Of a stretch of DNA of 64,000 bases, positions 1-10,359 are shown one piece after another; position 1 is the stretch's first letter, and every line of letters starts with the position of its first letter. This stretch comes from Fennellomyces sp. T-0311 (Eukaryota; Mucoromycota; Mucoromycetes; Mucorales; Lichtheimiaceae). Below the pieces are notes generated by a model that saw only the letters and a list, made by a program, of their open reading frames with translations, was not told the DNA's origin and ran no database searches. The stretch is taken from the NCBI GenBank assembly GCA_025266875.1, contig JALLLT010000048.1:243320-307319 (forward strand), read 5' to 3'. The position numbers and the translations under genes were made by a program.

Positions 1-603
1 GCTGACAAGGTCACCTGGTCCACGCACTGTCACAACGATCTGGGCTTGGCCACTGCCAATACGCTGAGTGGCGTTCGCAACGGCGCGCGCCAAGTGGAAG
101 TCACCATTAACGGCATTGGTGAACGTGCAGGCAACACAGCCATGGAGGAGGTTATCATGGCTATTCATACGCATCCCCATGCCTTCCCAGTCTACCACAA
201 CATCAACACCAAGCTGATCTTCCCTACGTCAGTGATGGTTTCCGATATGTCTGGTATGATTGTCCAGCCAAACAAGGCGATTGTCGGTCGCAACGCCTTC
301 CTTCACGAGTCGGGTATCCATCAGGACGGTGTTCTCAAGAATCGTCAGACCTACGAAATCATCAGCGCCGAAACGGTCGGTGTCACGGATATTGCTCTGG
401 TCTTGGGCAAGCATTCGGGTCGCAATGCTTTCCGCGAACGCTGCAAGGAGTTGGGCTTTGCTGCCATCAACGAGGAGGAGTTCCAAAAGGCATTCGTGAG
501 CTTCAAGGCCATGTGCGATAGCAAGAAGAACGTCAACGATGAAGATATCTTGGATATCCTCAACAAGATTGAAACCGTGCCTTCCACTCACGTTGAGTTG
601 TAA
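1..603 (+). CDS. 2-isopropylmalate synthase, plant/bacterial (LeuA) type, 3' part
   Basis: Partial CDS open at the window's left edge; 200 codons before TAA at 601-603. It condenses acetyl-CoA with 2-oxoisovalerate in leucine synthesis. Visible LeuA hallmarks are HCHNDLG near the edge (metal-binding His pair), [35 protein letters not shown] and [10 protein letters not shown]. These match the bacterial/plant LeuA branch, not the yeast Leu4 branch I would expect in most fungi. The reading frame stops about 15 residues after the [13 protein letters not shown] segment, where other LeuA proteins continue into a C-terminal domain of about 120 residues that binds leucine. No intron signal near the end offers a continuation. 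Either the enzyme is feedback-insensitive or it is a specialised acylmalate synthase. Family call firm; substrate inferred. Confidence 0.9.
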   Translation, partial: ADKVTWSTHCHNDLGLATANTLSGVRNGARQVEVTINGIGERAGNTAMEEVIMAIHTHPHAFPVYHNINTKLIFPTSVMVSDMSGMIVQPNKAIVGRNAFLHESGIHQDGVLKNRQTYEIISAETVGVTDIALVLGKHSGRNAFRERCKELGFAAINEEEFQKAFVSFKAMCDSKKNVNDEDILDILNKIETVPSTHVEL

Positions 604-2509
604 TACCCCACCCTCTTCGCTTAATCTAATTCCCACCACCCCATCTTCCAACGACCGCATCCCCCCGCTGGACCGGATATCATTTTGCATGTACATTCTC
701 TTTCATTCGCCCGTAAATATTTGAAAGCATTTCCTTTATTAAAGACAATTTAAACAAAGCCTATGTGTGTGTCTTATGACGCGTTAGTCAAGAACTGGAC
801 AGCAAAAGAGGGAGGGTACTGTTCCATCAGTCATAGTATATAAGGTTGAAGTCATCGGAAGCAGCAAGTTAAACTTTTCTGCCCCACTGCAACTGTAATA
901 CATGTGGAAAACATCATTTGGTTTTCCCCTCCCTTTTTCTTTTAGGTTACCTAACAGACCGGATCGTATGGGGAATACACAAGGTACCATAGACTTGATC
1001 TCATAAAGTCAGGTAAAAGAGGACAAACGCACGCATGCCAGTAACGCAGGCGTTTCAAAGGGAAAATAGAGAGAAGGAAAGGAAAGAGTCGGTTTTGCGA
1101 CCTTTTTTCTCAGATTCACACCTTTTTGCTTTTACGCCACATATAAACAACATGACTTCGTGTGACTCTGAGCTACAAAACGCCTGCAGGTCCAGAATCA
1201 CGTCTGTCAACAATGGACTCCAGAGAACATCTTTCATAGTCACAAGAGATGACGTGTCGAGAGAATACGCGGATGCAACACGCACTTACTTGCTTTCACG
1301 TAGCAAAGAGATTTTGAACTATGGGGGGACGTGTGGCAGAGACTGTATGTAGTTGTGGAACGTGTCAGCCATGTTGGTTGCTGTTCCGCAGTTCTTCAAG
1401 CGTCCCCAATGCTCCACAGCGTGCGATACGATGGATGATTGATTAGACTCTTGGTCCAGCCGTGTCCAGCTGCGAAGGATTGGCTGAGATGCAGGATTCA
1501 ATCCGTACGGTTCCACTAGTATTTGTCATGGCCAAGGATCCATGATCGCGGGTGATACCCTCGGTCTTTGTGGGTCAAAGCATTTTTTTCCTGACAAGTG
1601 ACGATCAGTAACTGTGTGACCATAGCATTGATGGACTTTGAAGTATTCAGCCTTCGCATGGTTACTACCAAGGGGATGCTCCTACATCAATAAACGTGTC
1701 AGTAAACGGCAATATTAAGAAACAAAAGTATGTCCCCCGTGATGTCCGCGCGACCATGCAATACCGACGTCTTGTTGACACATAATTTGTTTTTCTTTCT
1801 CAAACGCAAATGAAATAAAGGGATTCACAAGAAAGCCCCTAATGGGTGGGCATCCGATACCAGGAGGGCAGTGGTTTGGAATGTCAGTGCTCATTTACTG
1901 CTATAATTGATCGACACCTGCTCTTATGTATAGAAGGAGAGGGGCTTCGTTCAAAGGAGAGAGTGATGACTTCCACTATGGTGCGGCGAACCCAATTGGT
2001 CATGAAGGTTCCACTGCAGATGCAACAACGACCGATCTATGGGCGCTGGCAGAAAGAAGGAGAAAGGCTATATTAGCTGAGGAACTCTCCCTAGCGCAAT
2101 AAAAAAAGAAACATGGCGCCAACAGCAAGGTCGGTAAACGAGTCGGCAAAGACAATTTATCTGGGCCTTGGCACATATCAACAAATTCACGGCGATTGCT
2201 GCAGGTTGTGAAAATGACTAGGTCATATGTGCAGCTGCGACGGGTGGCACCGCTCTTCAAGAGGAGGAGCCATGAAAAAAAGGCGTGGGTGTTGTCAGAT
2301 GCGAAACCTTATAGATTAATTAACATTCTTATCGTGAAGAATGCAAAACAGGGTCACGAAAAGAAGTCTTCTGACGAAAAGATGAGATGAAAAAGGGCTG
2401 AAACCCCATTGAATATGCGCCATGCCGTGAAGACGTCGGGTCTTCCTAAACTGGATCGCGTTTTCTCTTTTTTGTTTTTTAAAGCTTTTCCTCTTTCATT
2501 CATTTCACC
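604..2509. other. Intergenic, 1.9 kb, no supported gene
   Basis: After the LeuA stop comes an apparent 3' UTR with an A-rich tail signal near 735-755. The rest has scattered short open frames on both strands with no recognisable domain, splice-linked exon or tRNA fold. The last about 60 bases (2450-2509) are pyrimidine-rich, as expected just before the next start codon. Confidence 0.5.
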
Positions 2510-3817
2510 ATGGGCAAAAGCAAAGGTGCCTTTTCTCTCTTGGATAGTTACATGATGGCCAACCCTCCAATGGACGCAGGTGTGTGCTCAACCAAGAAAA
2601 AAAAACAGTATGAAAAAAACACTAACTCCATTATCAAAAGGCGAAAACGGTAATGACAATGTTCCATTGCCCGATTCCATGGTACCGTTATCAATATTCC
2701 GCAGTACTTTTTTTGTCTGTTTCTAAATATAGCTGAACAATAGCGATCGTCGACATTGCTGGAGCAAATTGGCAAAGAACGATCGTGGACCGACGAACAA
2801 ATTGACCACGACGTCGATATTTTGGAAAACAACCGACTCTATTTCGTAAGCGTTTTTTTTTTTTTACTAACTTGCTGATAAATATAATCACTCACCTGTA
2901 AAAAACAGGTACGGGACTTGCGTGCATTATCGAATCAAAGTTGGACGGTAAGATATCACCGTGGTTACCCAGTTTTGACAGCGTTCCGTGTTACCATGGG
3001 GTTTTTCTGATCGCAAATTTTCAAAAAGGTACTTGAACTCTTGCCACTGGTTCGTGATTTACTTCGCAACGCAATCGACCCAGAGTGGGAAAGCAATAGT
3101 CGTAAGCGTGCTCTGGCAAAATAGAGGACAAAAAATTGGGCTGACGAGGGATTTGCAGGAGGCTATGATTCGTACAAGGACAAGAAAAAGATGAAGAAGG
3201 AAAAAAAGAAGAAGAAGAAGCAACAGAAGATGATGTTTGGTAATCCTGTCACACCCATGCGCATTGAGGCAGAAGGCGATACTTTGGCTCAAGATCCCGA
3301 GACGTTGCGAAATACCATCCGTAACGGATCGATCGATGTTGGACTAGCCGATGTTGGAAACGCTCGTGCCGAATCAAATGGCACCCATTCCCACAAGTCC
3401 GTATCCTTTACTGGAACAACCATGGTCGGCGAAGCTGCTACGGAAAGCAACAAGAATAAGAAGAAAAAGATGATGATGGAGGATAGCAGTAGTAGCAGCA
3501 GCAGCAGTAGCAGCAGTAGCAGTAGTTCGGAGGGTGAGGAGCAACAACAGCCACTGGCCAATGGCAACGGCCGGAAAGTGTTCTCTGGTCGGCCAATCAC
3601 AGCTGTGAGCAGCAACCGCATCCAGGTCCGCACATCATCCGGCGAAACATACGAATGTGATCGATTCTGTCCCCATAAGGGAGTCGATTTGGCTACATGG
3701 GGTCAAGTTCTCGGTAACCAACTTGTTTGTACCAAGCATAACTGGCGATTTGGTCTCGAGAGTGGGGTCGGCCACAAAGGAAGATCTATTCACCCTTGCC
3801 GCGTCAACGACTGGTGA
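2510..3817 (+). CDS. Rieske [2Fe-2S] domain protein with helical N-terminus
   Basis: Model: exons 2510-2581, 2744-2845, 2909-2947, 3029-3101, 3159-3817; 314 aa. The C-terminal 90 residues form a Rieske cluster-binding domain: CPHKG, 17 residues, then CTKHNW, giving the two Cys and two His ligands. The N-terminal 100 residues (exons 1-4) are predicted helical (LLEQIGKERSWTDE..., VLELLPLVRDLLRNAID) and recall a small SAM-like helical bundle. A Lys-rich stretch (about 105-115) could act as a nuclear signal, and a run of about 17 Ser lies before the Rieske part. No transmembrane segment, so it is not the bc1 subunit; a soluble electron-transfer or sensing role is inference. Exon 1 donor is chosen at GTGTGC (2582) because the upstream GT would give a stop. 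Confidence 0.75.
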
Positions 3818-4382
3818 TCAAATTTCCTCATTCGTACTGCTTATATTTTCCTCTCTTCCAATATACTGCTCTATACTTGTCAAGCCAATGTCAGGCGAAC
3901 ATCGAGAACGTTACATTTTTTTTTGGTCTTGCGCGTTCTGTCGAATCTTTAGGTTTATGGTTTAGTGTAACGAGTATTTTAGCTGGACCACAAATGATTG
4001 CAATGTGGGGCATGAAAAGAAAAAATCAAGCACTCTATTACTGAATTATTCTTTTACCCGTTTTGACTATGGTTACCTACGCCTCAACTTGATTTTCTAG
4101 CCTTGTTACAAAAATTCTTTTCCCACCCCATAATTTGTCATGGTAATTCCAGCCCTTTTTTAACGAACTCATATGACGACATGAGTTTGACGTGACACAT
4201 AACTTTTTTTGCGCAGATGAAAATACCGGTATATTTCGCACGACATTATCCACTAAGGATGCTGAGGAAGTAGTTAATGGGCGTAAATGTCCAAAAAAAA
4301 ATCAAGCGGACTCCGCTTATCACCATTGAATGATAAGATAAAGAGTTTAAGAAAAGAAATAGTAAAAGGAAAGCTCTTGGGA

Positions 4383-4402
4383 CCCGCAAAAAGCGGGCGG
4401 GG
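4383..4402 (+). promoter_or_regulatory. GC-rich inverted repeat with Mig1/CreA-like core
   Basis: CCCGC-AAAAA-GCGGG is a perfect 5-bp inverted repeat, running into GCGGGG at 4397-4402. GCGGGG is the core bound by Mig1/CreA-type glucose repressors. Its place 117 bp upstream of a TATA box of a sugar transporter makes carbon-source control plausible. Inferred from motif only. Confidence 0.3.
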
Positions 4403-4518
4403 AGGCAAACTTGGTGGAATGTGAATAACTAAAGATATATAGAAACGGACGAATCACATGTGGTTATTCGGAGTTGTACTGGTATACTCAAAGTAGGACG
4501 TACTTGATGGCCGCCAGG

Positions 4519-4525
4519 TATAAAT
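4519..4525 (+). promoter_or_regulatory. TATA box of hexose transporter
   Basis: TATAAAT lies 101 bp upstream of the ATG at 4626, followed by a pyrimidine-rich tract, the arrangement seen at several other genes here. Confidence 0.5.
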
Positions 4526-4625
4526 GCTGCCCATCTTTTTCTTCTTTTTTATCAAAATCTCACAATCTTATCATTATCTCGGTTTAATATCCGGCCTGTA
4601 GGATTACTACCACATTTGTATACTA

Positions 4626-6479
4626 ATGGTTCACCAAAATCCCCATAACCGGTCTGAGGACCTTGGATTTCCAAAGTACATGACATTTTGTGCGGTCATA
4701 GCTGCCATCTCTGGCTTTAATGTTGGTTGGCATATCAGTAAGTCCATTTAACCACCTTCTTTGTGATTCCAGCTTACTAACTGTGATTCACTAGGTGTAC
4801 CCAATATGCCACAGTCCGTTATTACTAGGTGCACTGATGGCACTGACACAATTAGCGGTCTTCCCTCTTGTTTGCCGATGAGCGACTTTACTTGGTATGT
4901 AATGAATAAATCTTTAATTTTTCGACACAATTGACTTACGCATATGTAAATAGGGTAAATAATTCGAAGAACACTAGTTCGCGAGCGAAAACCAGTACAT
5001 ACTAAATACTTTTCAATTATATATCAGGGCTACACCGTTGGTGCTTTTGCTCTTGGTGGTCTCGTAGGTAGTCTGGCTACTACCTACCTTAACGTGTGGT
5101 TCGGTCGTCGGGCCAACATTATGATTTCATGTGGCTGGATGATCATCGGCGGTATCTTATCTTCTGCGGCGATCAACATTGGCATGGTACTACAACAGAC
5201 AAAAACCATTACCACATTTGTCCATGCTTCTTAAACTTCCATGGGTTATAGTATTCCGTCGGACGTGCTTTTGTTGGTATCGGATCTGGAATGTGCGGCT
5301 CCTCGGTTGCCATTTACGTTTCTGAAATCTCAACGAAAAAGAGTCGCGGTGCGCTTGGAAGTTTGTTTGAATTGTTCCTCAATCTCGGCATTCTCCTCAC
5401 TCAAGTCTGTGGTCGCTACATGAGCTTTGCTCCCGTCTGGCGTATCTTGTGGGCCATTCCCAGTGTCATTGCCGCTATTCAGCTGGCCTTGCTCTTCTTC
5501 CTGACGGTTGAGTGTCCTCGTCGTCTGTGCGCCAATGGTCAATTCGATAAGGCCCGAGACGCACTCCAAAGACTCCGTCAAGATGCCGATATTACTGATG
5601 AGTTCCAGGCTTTAATGGATGCTCGTCAACGCGAACAAGAACAAGGAACCAAGAAATTCTCTATTCTTGATGTGATCACCCTCAAGGAAAAGTTTGTCAC
5701 TTGGAACGTCATCATCGTCATGGTTTTGCAGGCCTACAACCAAGTCGGTGGTATCGGTCCCATGTCAGGTAACGCAACATTAATTTTTTTTCTACCTAAT
5801 GATCGATCTAATAAGTAATCTTGATATAGTGTACTCTGTTGGTTTCCTTGCCAGAAACTTTGGTGGTGATGTAGAATTGGCCACCAATATTTCACTTGCC
5901 AATGCCACGGGCAACATTGTCGCCACCTTTATCTCGGTTATTTTCATGAACAAAGTAGGTCGCAAAGGTTTCATGTTGATCTCCACATTGGGTATGACGG
6001 TTGGCTCCGTATTCCTTGTCATTGGTGCCGCTGTCGGTGACGAGACTCAACGCTTAGCACCACTTATCATTACCGCCGCTCTCCTCTTCACCTTTACGTA
6101 CAGTATGGGTTGTGGTGTTATTCCATGGCTCATTGCTCCCGAACTTTTGCCACTCTACGCACTTCCATCCGGTTCAGCTTTGGGCAACGCTTCGAACTGG
6201 GCTTTCAACTTTATCATCAATACCGTTTGGCCTTACCAAGATGCCAACCTTGGCAATTACAGTTTCACTGTCTTTGCTGCCATCAACTTTGTTGGCTTCT
6301 TATTTGTACTTACTTGCATGCCTGAAACGACTGGACGTGACCTTGATCAGAAGAAAATCAACCAGAAAATTACAGACGCCGAGGGCTCGGCTGGCTCGTC
6401 CCAGGGCAGTCAACATTCTTCATCTGATGATACCGACCACAAGGCACAAAAGGTCCATCACATTGAGCAGGCACATTAG
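4626..6479 (+). CDS. Hexose transporter, MFS sugar porter family
   Basis: Model: exons 4626-4737, 4795-4898, 5028-5186, 5252-5768, 5830-6479; 513 aa. A 12-helix sugar:proton symporter or facilitator of the plasma membrane. Marks are GFNVGWHISVPNMPQ in helix 1, FGRRANI after helix 2, GRAFVGIGSGM in helix 4, the cytosolic segment CPRRLCANGQFDKA, and PETTGRDLDQK after helix 12 (the PETKG signature). The tail is Ser/His-rich and hydrophilic. The exon 2/3 junction is uncertain: the strong donor GTATGT at 4895 does not keep frame with the acceptor at 5027, so I used GTAATG at 4899, which adds one Tyr; a one-base microexon at 4954 would also restore frame. Substrate (hexose) is by family. Confidence 0.9.
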
Positions 6480-6649
6480 TCTCTTTGTGTGTGTAAAATT
6501 TTTATACTTTCTTCGTTACTGTTGTATCATAATCTAGTTACCCCCTCCTTTTTTCTTACGTATCACTTATCCACGGCGTTATAATAAAAAAAAATGTATT
6601 AGACGCGTATCTTTTTATTGCCTTTTATCCCAAAAAAACCATCTATTTT

Positions 6650-7715
6650 CTATGCACCATGTCTACCCACAACAGCAGTTCCCTTAACTGCCATGTTACC
6701 GTTGTGATCTGCTACCCATACGTCATATTGGCCAGGAACATCGGAGTTGATTTTGCCTTGCACTTGAATCGGCTCATTGATTACAAGCGGTGAACGGCAA
6801 CGGTACGACAACGACTTGATGTATTGGTTTTCATCGGTGGCCTTCAAGTGCTTGTTCAACTCATTGATCATCAGCATGAATGACATGGGACCGTGCACCA
6901 AACAACCTCTGTGACCTTCAACGGTCGTCGAATAGATGTGATCATAGTGAATCAGATGGGAATTGAAAGTAAGCGCCGAGAAGCGGAACAGCAGAATAGG
7001 CGAAGGCGTCAAATCCAATGAGAAGTCCGCTTTTGGTAACTCTGAAAATATATCTCGTGAGCAGGTCTGCATTTTTTTGCATGAATATCGAATCATTCTT
7101 ACCTTTCTTTGGTTTGGGAGTAGTAGTAGGGGGAGATGATGATGCAGGTCCGTCTGTGCCTTGCACATAGACCCAGCAACGCGACTCAGTCATGACCCAA
7201 CCTTTATCATTGCTGATCTTCTTATCCACCCAAATAAAAACCGAATCACCACGACGACCTGCGGGACGAAACTGGATATCTCGTATAGACGATTCCATCT
7301 GAGCTTCTTCACCCACGCGTAACGGATTTTCCGGATTCCATTCCAGCTCGCCACCGGCCCACATACGATGATTGAAAGGAGCCGGTGGTTTCCAATCCTG
7401 CTCAAAGCCGTCAGGTGATAAGTCCTGTTCCGTGACGCGTGGAGGAAAATACGCCAGATGCCAAGCAGGCGGCAACTCTGTACCGGCGGAAGGAAGACGA
7501 CCGTGTCGATAGATTGGATGATTCATCGTATTGCCCATCAAGTTGAACTGCGACGCCGAAATCGTGTCCTTTTCGATGATTTTCTTTTGACTGATCGCGT
7601 CACGCCACTGTTCCAGTATCTCCTGTTTTTTTTCTTGTACAATCCGTGTGGTGGAAAACATCATCCGGGGCACCTGGCGCTGCGGAACGGCTCGAAATAC
7701 GCGCGAAGCTAACAT
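6650..7715 (-). CDS. HTD2: 3-hydroxyacyl-thioester dehydratase, mitochondrial (HTD2-like)
   Basis: Model: exons 7715-7103 and 7041-6650, one intron of 61 nt, 334 aa. It would dehydrate 3-hydroxyacyl-ACP in mitochondrial type II fatty-acid synthesis. The start MLASRVFRAVPQR is a typical basic mitochondrial presequence. The first half carries the MaoC/FAS1-like N-terminal hot-dog part (MWAGGELEWNPENPLRVGE, CWVYVQG); the second carries FRFSALTFNSHLIHYD, the hydratase-2 motif with Asp/His-type active-site residues, and GCLVHGPMSFMLMIN. Length suits fungal Htd2 homologues. The short 5' spacing to the next gene implies a shared divergent promoter. Confidence 0.88.
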
Positions 7716-7986
7716 GGTCTGGATTGCAAAGAACAGTGAGAGTAAACAAAAGAAGAGAAAGCTTATCGCTCGAAACTTTTAAGCATAGTCATTTTTCTCA
7801 CAAAGTTCCTGACTAAGTAATGCGGGCTCACCGTGGAAAAACGAGAACCCGCGAGTCGGGAAATGAATCTTACCGGCCGATGTCGTCATGATGATCCAAA
7901 TCCAAAGCCAATTCATGCAAAACGGAACCGTTGCTATAAAAGAATCCCTTGTCACCTCCACTTTCTTTCTTTACACTTTCTAAAAT
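7716..7986. promoter_or_regulatory. Bidirectional promoter between HTD2 and the 197-aa gene
   Basis: Only 271 bp separate the two divergent start codons (7715 on minus, 7987 on plus). No TATA box is evident in either direction. It must hold regulatory DNA for both genes, so the two may be co-expressed. Confidence 0.5.
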
Positions 7987-8773
7987 ATGTCTCAAGTGAA
8001 CAGTATTATTGGTGAAGAAAACGTCACGATCGACAAGCTGGGTAATACCAGAATTGAAGAAGATACGGAGGATGCCGGACAAATGTCCCGCCATCGCATG
8101 CGAAACGAACAACGGAGAGCCAATAACAATCTTGGTGGTGCAGGTAAGAGAGCCAAAAAAGAGTTGGTCATGAAATAAAACAGAAAATTGAATGTTGATA
8201 ATTGTAGTATCACCACCTGACCGAAGACGCGGTCATGACAAGGGCTTGAATGACAACTGGACCAAGTCGTCTTCGGAAGGAAATGATACACTCGTCAGTC
8301 AGCAGGATGATTTACCACCCATGACAGAACGGCAGGGTGACTTTGGATACAAGTAAATAAAAAAAAACTTTTTTTCTGCAATTCTTTCTTCGCTGGTATT
8401 AATATTTACATCATAGCAACGGCAATAAGAAGGTCAAGCAAGGTTGGGGTGATCCAATTGAAGCACAAATGTAACGTTCAATGCTTATTAATGCCTTTGT
8501 CTTTATAATACTCAAACCTGATAATCTATTCATAGTGGATACGATGAGATGGATCCCAATGACCCGGCCGCTGAAGGAATGAAGGATGCTACTGCTACTT
8601 CAGCTGGGGATGACTCCAACTTTAAGACCATGGATGAGTATCACCCTCAATCCGTCCCAAAGAATCTGGGTCGCATGGAGCCGCGCGCTCCCAATTCTGT
8701 CAATATTGACCCTTCCCAAGAACCCAAGAACGCAAAGGAAATCCGTGCGAGCACTCCAGTGAAGAATTGGTAA
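7987..8773 (+). CDS. Hydrophilic protein of 197 aa, function unknown
   Basis: Model: exons 7987-8143, 8208-8352, 8417-8470, 8536-8773; three introns of 64-65 nt with clean GT-AG ends and matching phases; 197 aa. No family recognised. The product is highly charged and probably disordered, with an Arg-rich segment (SRHRMRNEQRRANN, about residues 32-46), an acidic middle and a Gly/Asn-rich portion. No signal peptide or membrane segment. The regular splice structure makes it a real gene. Divergent from HTD2, with which it may share control. Confidence 0.7.
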
Positions 8774-10359
8774 CCCTTGTTATGTACAATAAATCTACAC
8801 AACCCCCGACAACTTCTCGAAGCCATGTGATCCTAAAGGTCGGAACCAGTGCCGTTTGCTCAAAAGGCAGTATGCCGACATATTTTATTTTTTCTGCGAT
8901 TGCAACAGCTCATTGAATTTGGTAATGAGCGAGATTGCATTTCTGTGTTTCGTGCAAAGTTTTTTATTCTCATTTTTATTTGGTAACCGGCGGGTGACGG
9001 AGGGTAGTCAATAAAGAATATTAATAACGGAAGCGCAAACCGGTCACCGGGTCGACCGACAACGTTGTACATTCTTGTTGTGCCTGGTAAAGCATGGTTT
9101 CGATACGTTTTTTTTTCGTCATCTTTTTTTGACCGATTACGCTTTTTAGTATAGTCTCAATCAATGCATCGTTCATGAAGGAGTAAGAACAGCCACAATG
9201 CATGATCATGGCTAAGCAAAAAAACAGTTGATAAAGACCGTCAACCGGTAACCATGGTACAAGGGTTACAAAGAAACTGGTATTATTTTTAGTTGTGCTT
9301 TCTTTTTTTGAAGCAACAAGATGTTAGGTTGCCTGGATACAGGGCTTTTCATGGAAATCATGTTGTTGTTTACCAACATCCGACATCCGATCCATCGACA
9401 TGTCCCAAAAACAAGTTCTTCTTTTGGGAATACCGAAGCTTTTTTCAAAACATTGGATGCCAACAACATTTTCTTTGCGGACATGTCAATCTAAATATGC
9501 AAGCAAAACTCCACTCGAGATCCCGAGTAAACCGAAGTTATGGATATCAGACCAAGTTGATCGTCTTGGCAGACAGTGTTGGACAAAAAAGGTAAGCTAT
9601 TCTTAGCCGGAGCAAAGGGGGTCGATTTGGCGGCCTAATTATGTAGCAATAACCGGAAAAAAAAGAAGGCTAAGCAAAGATGGGAATGATTTGATTGCAG
9701 CGAAAAGGCGTAAGGCTTTTTGGCTGGGCGCATTAAAATAAAAGCGAAAATTACTTTTTACTCTTTTTAGTACTATGTACGAATTAGATCTTGTGGACGC
9801 GAAGCAAAAAAAAAAAAAATCAGGGCGCATATGCCCCTCATCGTAAATTGTGTTTCTCATGCATTAGTGATGTTATCAAAACCGTATTCCTCACGTTAAA
9901 TGAGCGGGAATGAAGCAGCTTTTTTAAATTTCGGTGTATCGAAGCGGTCGAAGAATCCAAAAAGCCGACAAAAGTAATTAAAAGCACAAAAAAAAGAGGC
10001 TTTGTTTGTGAGACGAGATAAGAAAGGAAAGGTTCATTGGTAAAGTAAATTCGCGCGGTTCTTTCTTCCTGTGACATTACGTTATGTTTTTCCTGGCCTA
10101 TGAGCAAAAGGAGAGGTCTGGAACCCAGTGGTACACATATCGTCCAATTTGGATAGTGGTCATCTGATTGGCCGATTAATTAATGTCGTTTGATTTATGA
10201 TTCCGCAGTTTTCGCCCTGTAATAACCTAAAAGCAAACTTAACCATTAGAGCTTATATATAAATATATATAACATCAAGTAGTTTTTTACAACCTTTGTT
10301 ATTCCTCCTCCTTTTCTCCTCTTTTCTCAACTTCACACGCTTACCACATTAACTTAATA
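8774..10359. other. Intergenic, 1.6 kb, no supported gene
   Basis: Short frames on both strands have no recognisable domain. Many poly-A and poly-T runs. The right end carries the promoter of the next gene, including a TATA stretch at about 10254. Confidence 0.5.
10254..10264 (+). promoter_or_regulatory. TATA box of the DSP gene
   Basis: TATATATAAAT lies about 100 bp upstream of the ATG at 10360 and is followed by a CT-rich tract, the usual core promoter layout in this window. Confidence 0.45.

Larger units (their letters stand above)
3818..4625. other. Intergenic region / hexose transporter promoter
   Basis: No gene seen. The first part is T-rich 3' flank of the Rieske gene. From about 4380 the sequence looks like a promoter: a GC-rich inverted repeat at 4383-4402, a TATA element at 4519 and a pyrimidine-rich leader before the ATG at 4626. 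Confidence 0.5.

Noticed and set aside
1440..1520. tRNA-like B-box string near GGATTCAATCC
   Set aside because: No matching A box, acceptor stem or T-stem could be formed.
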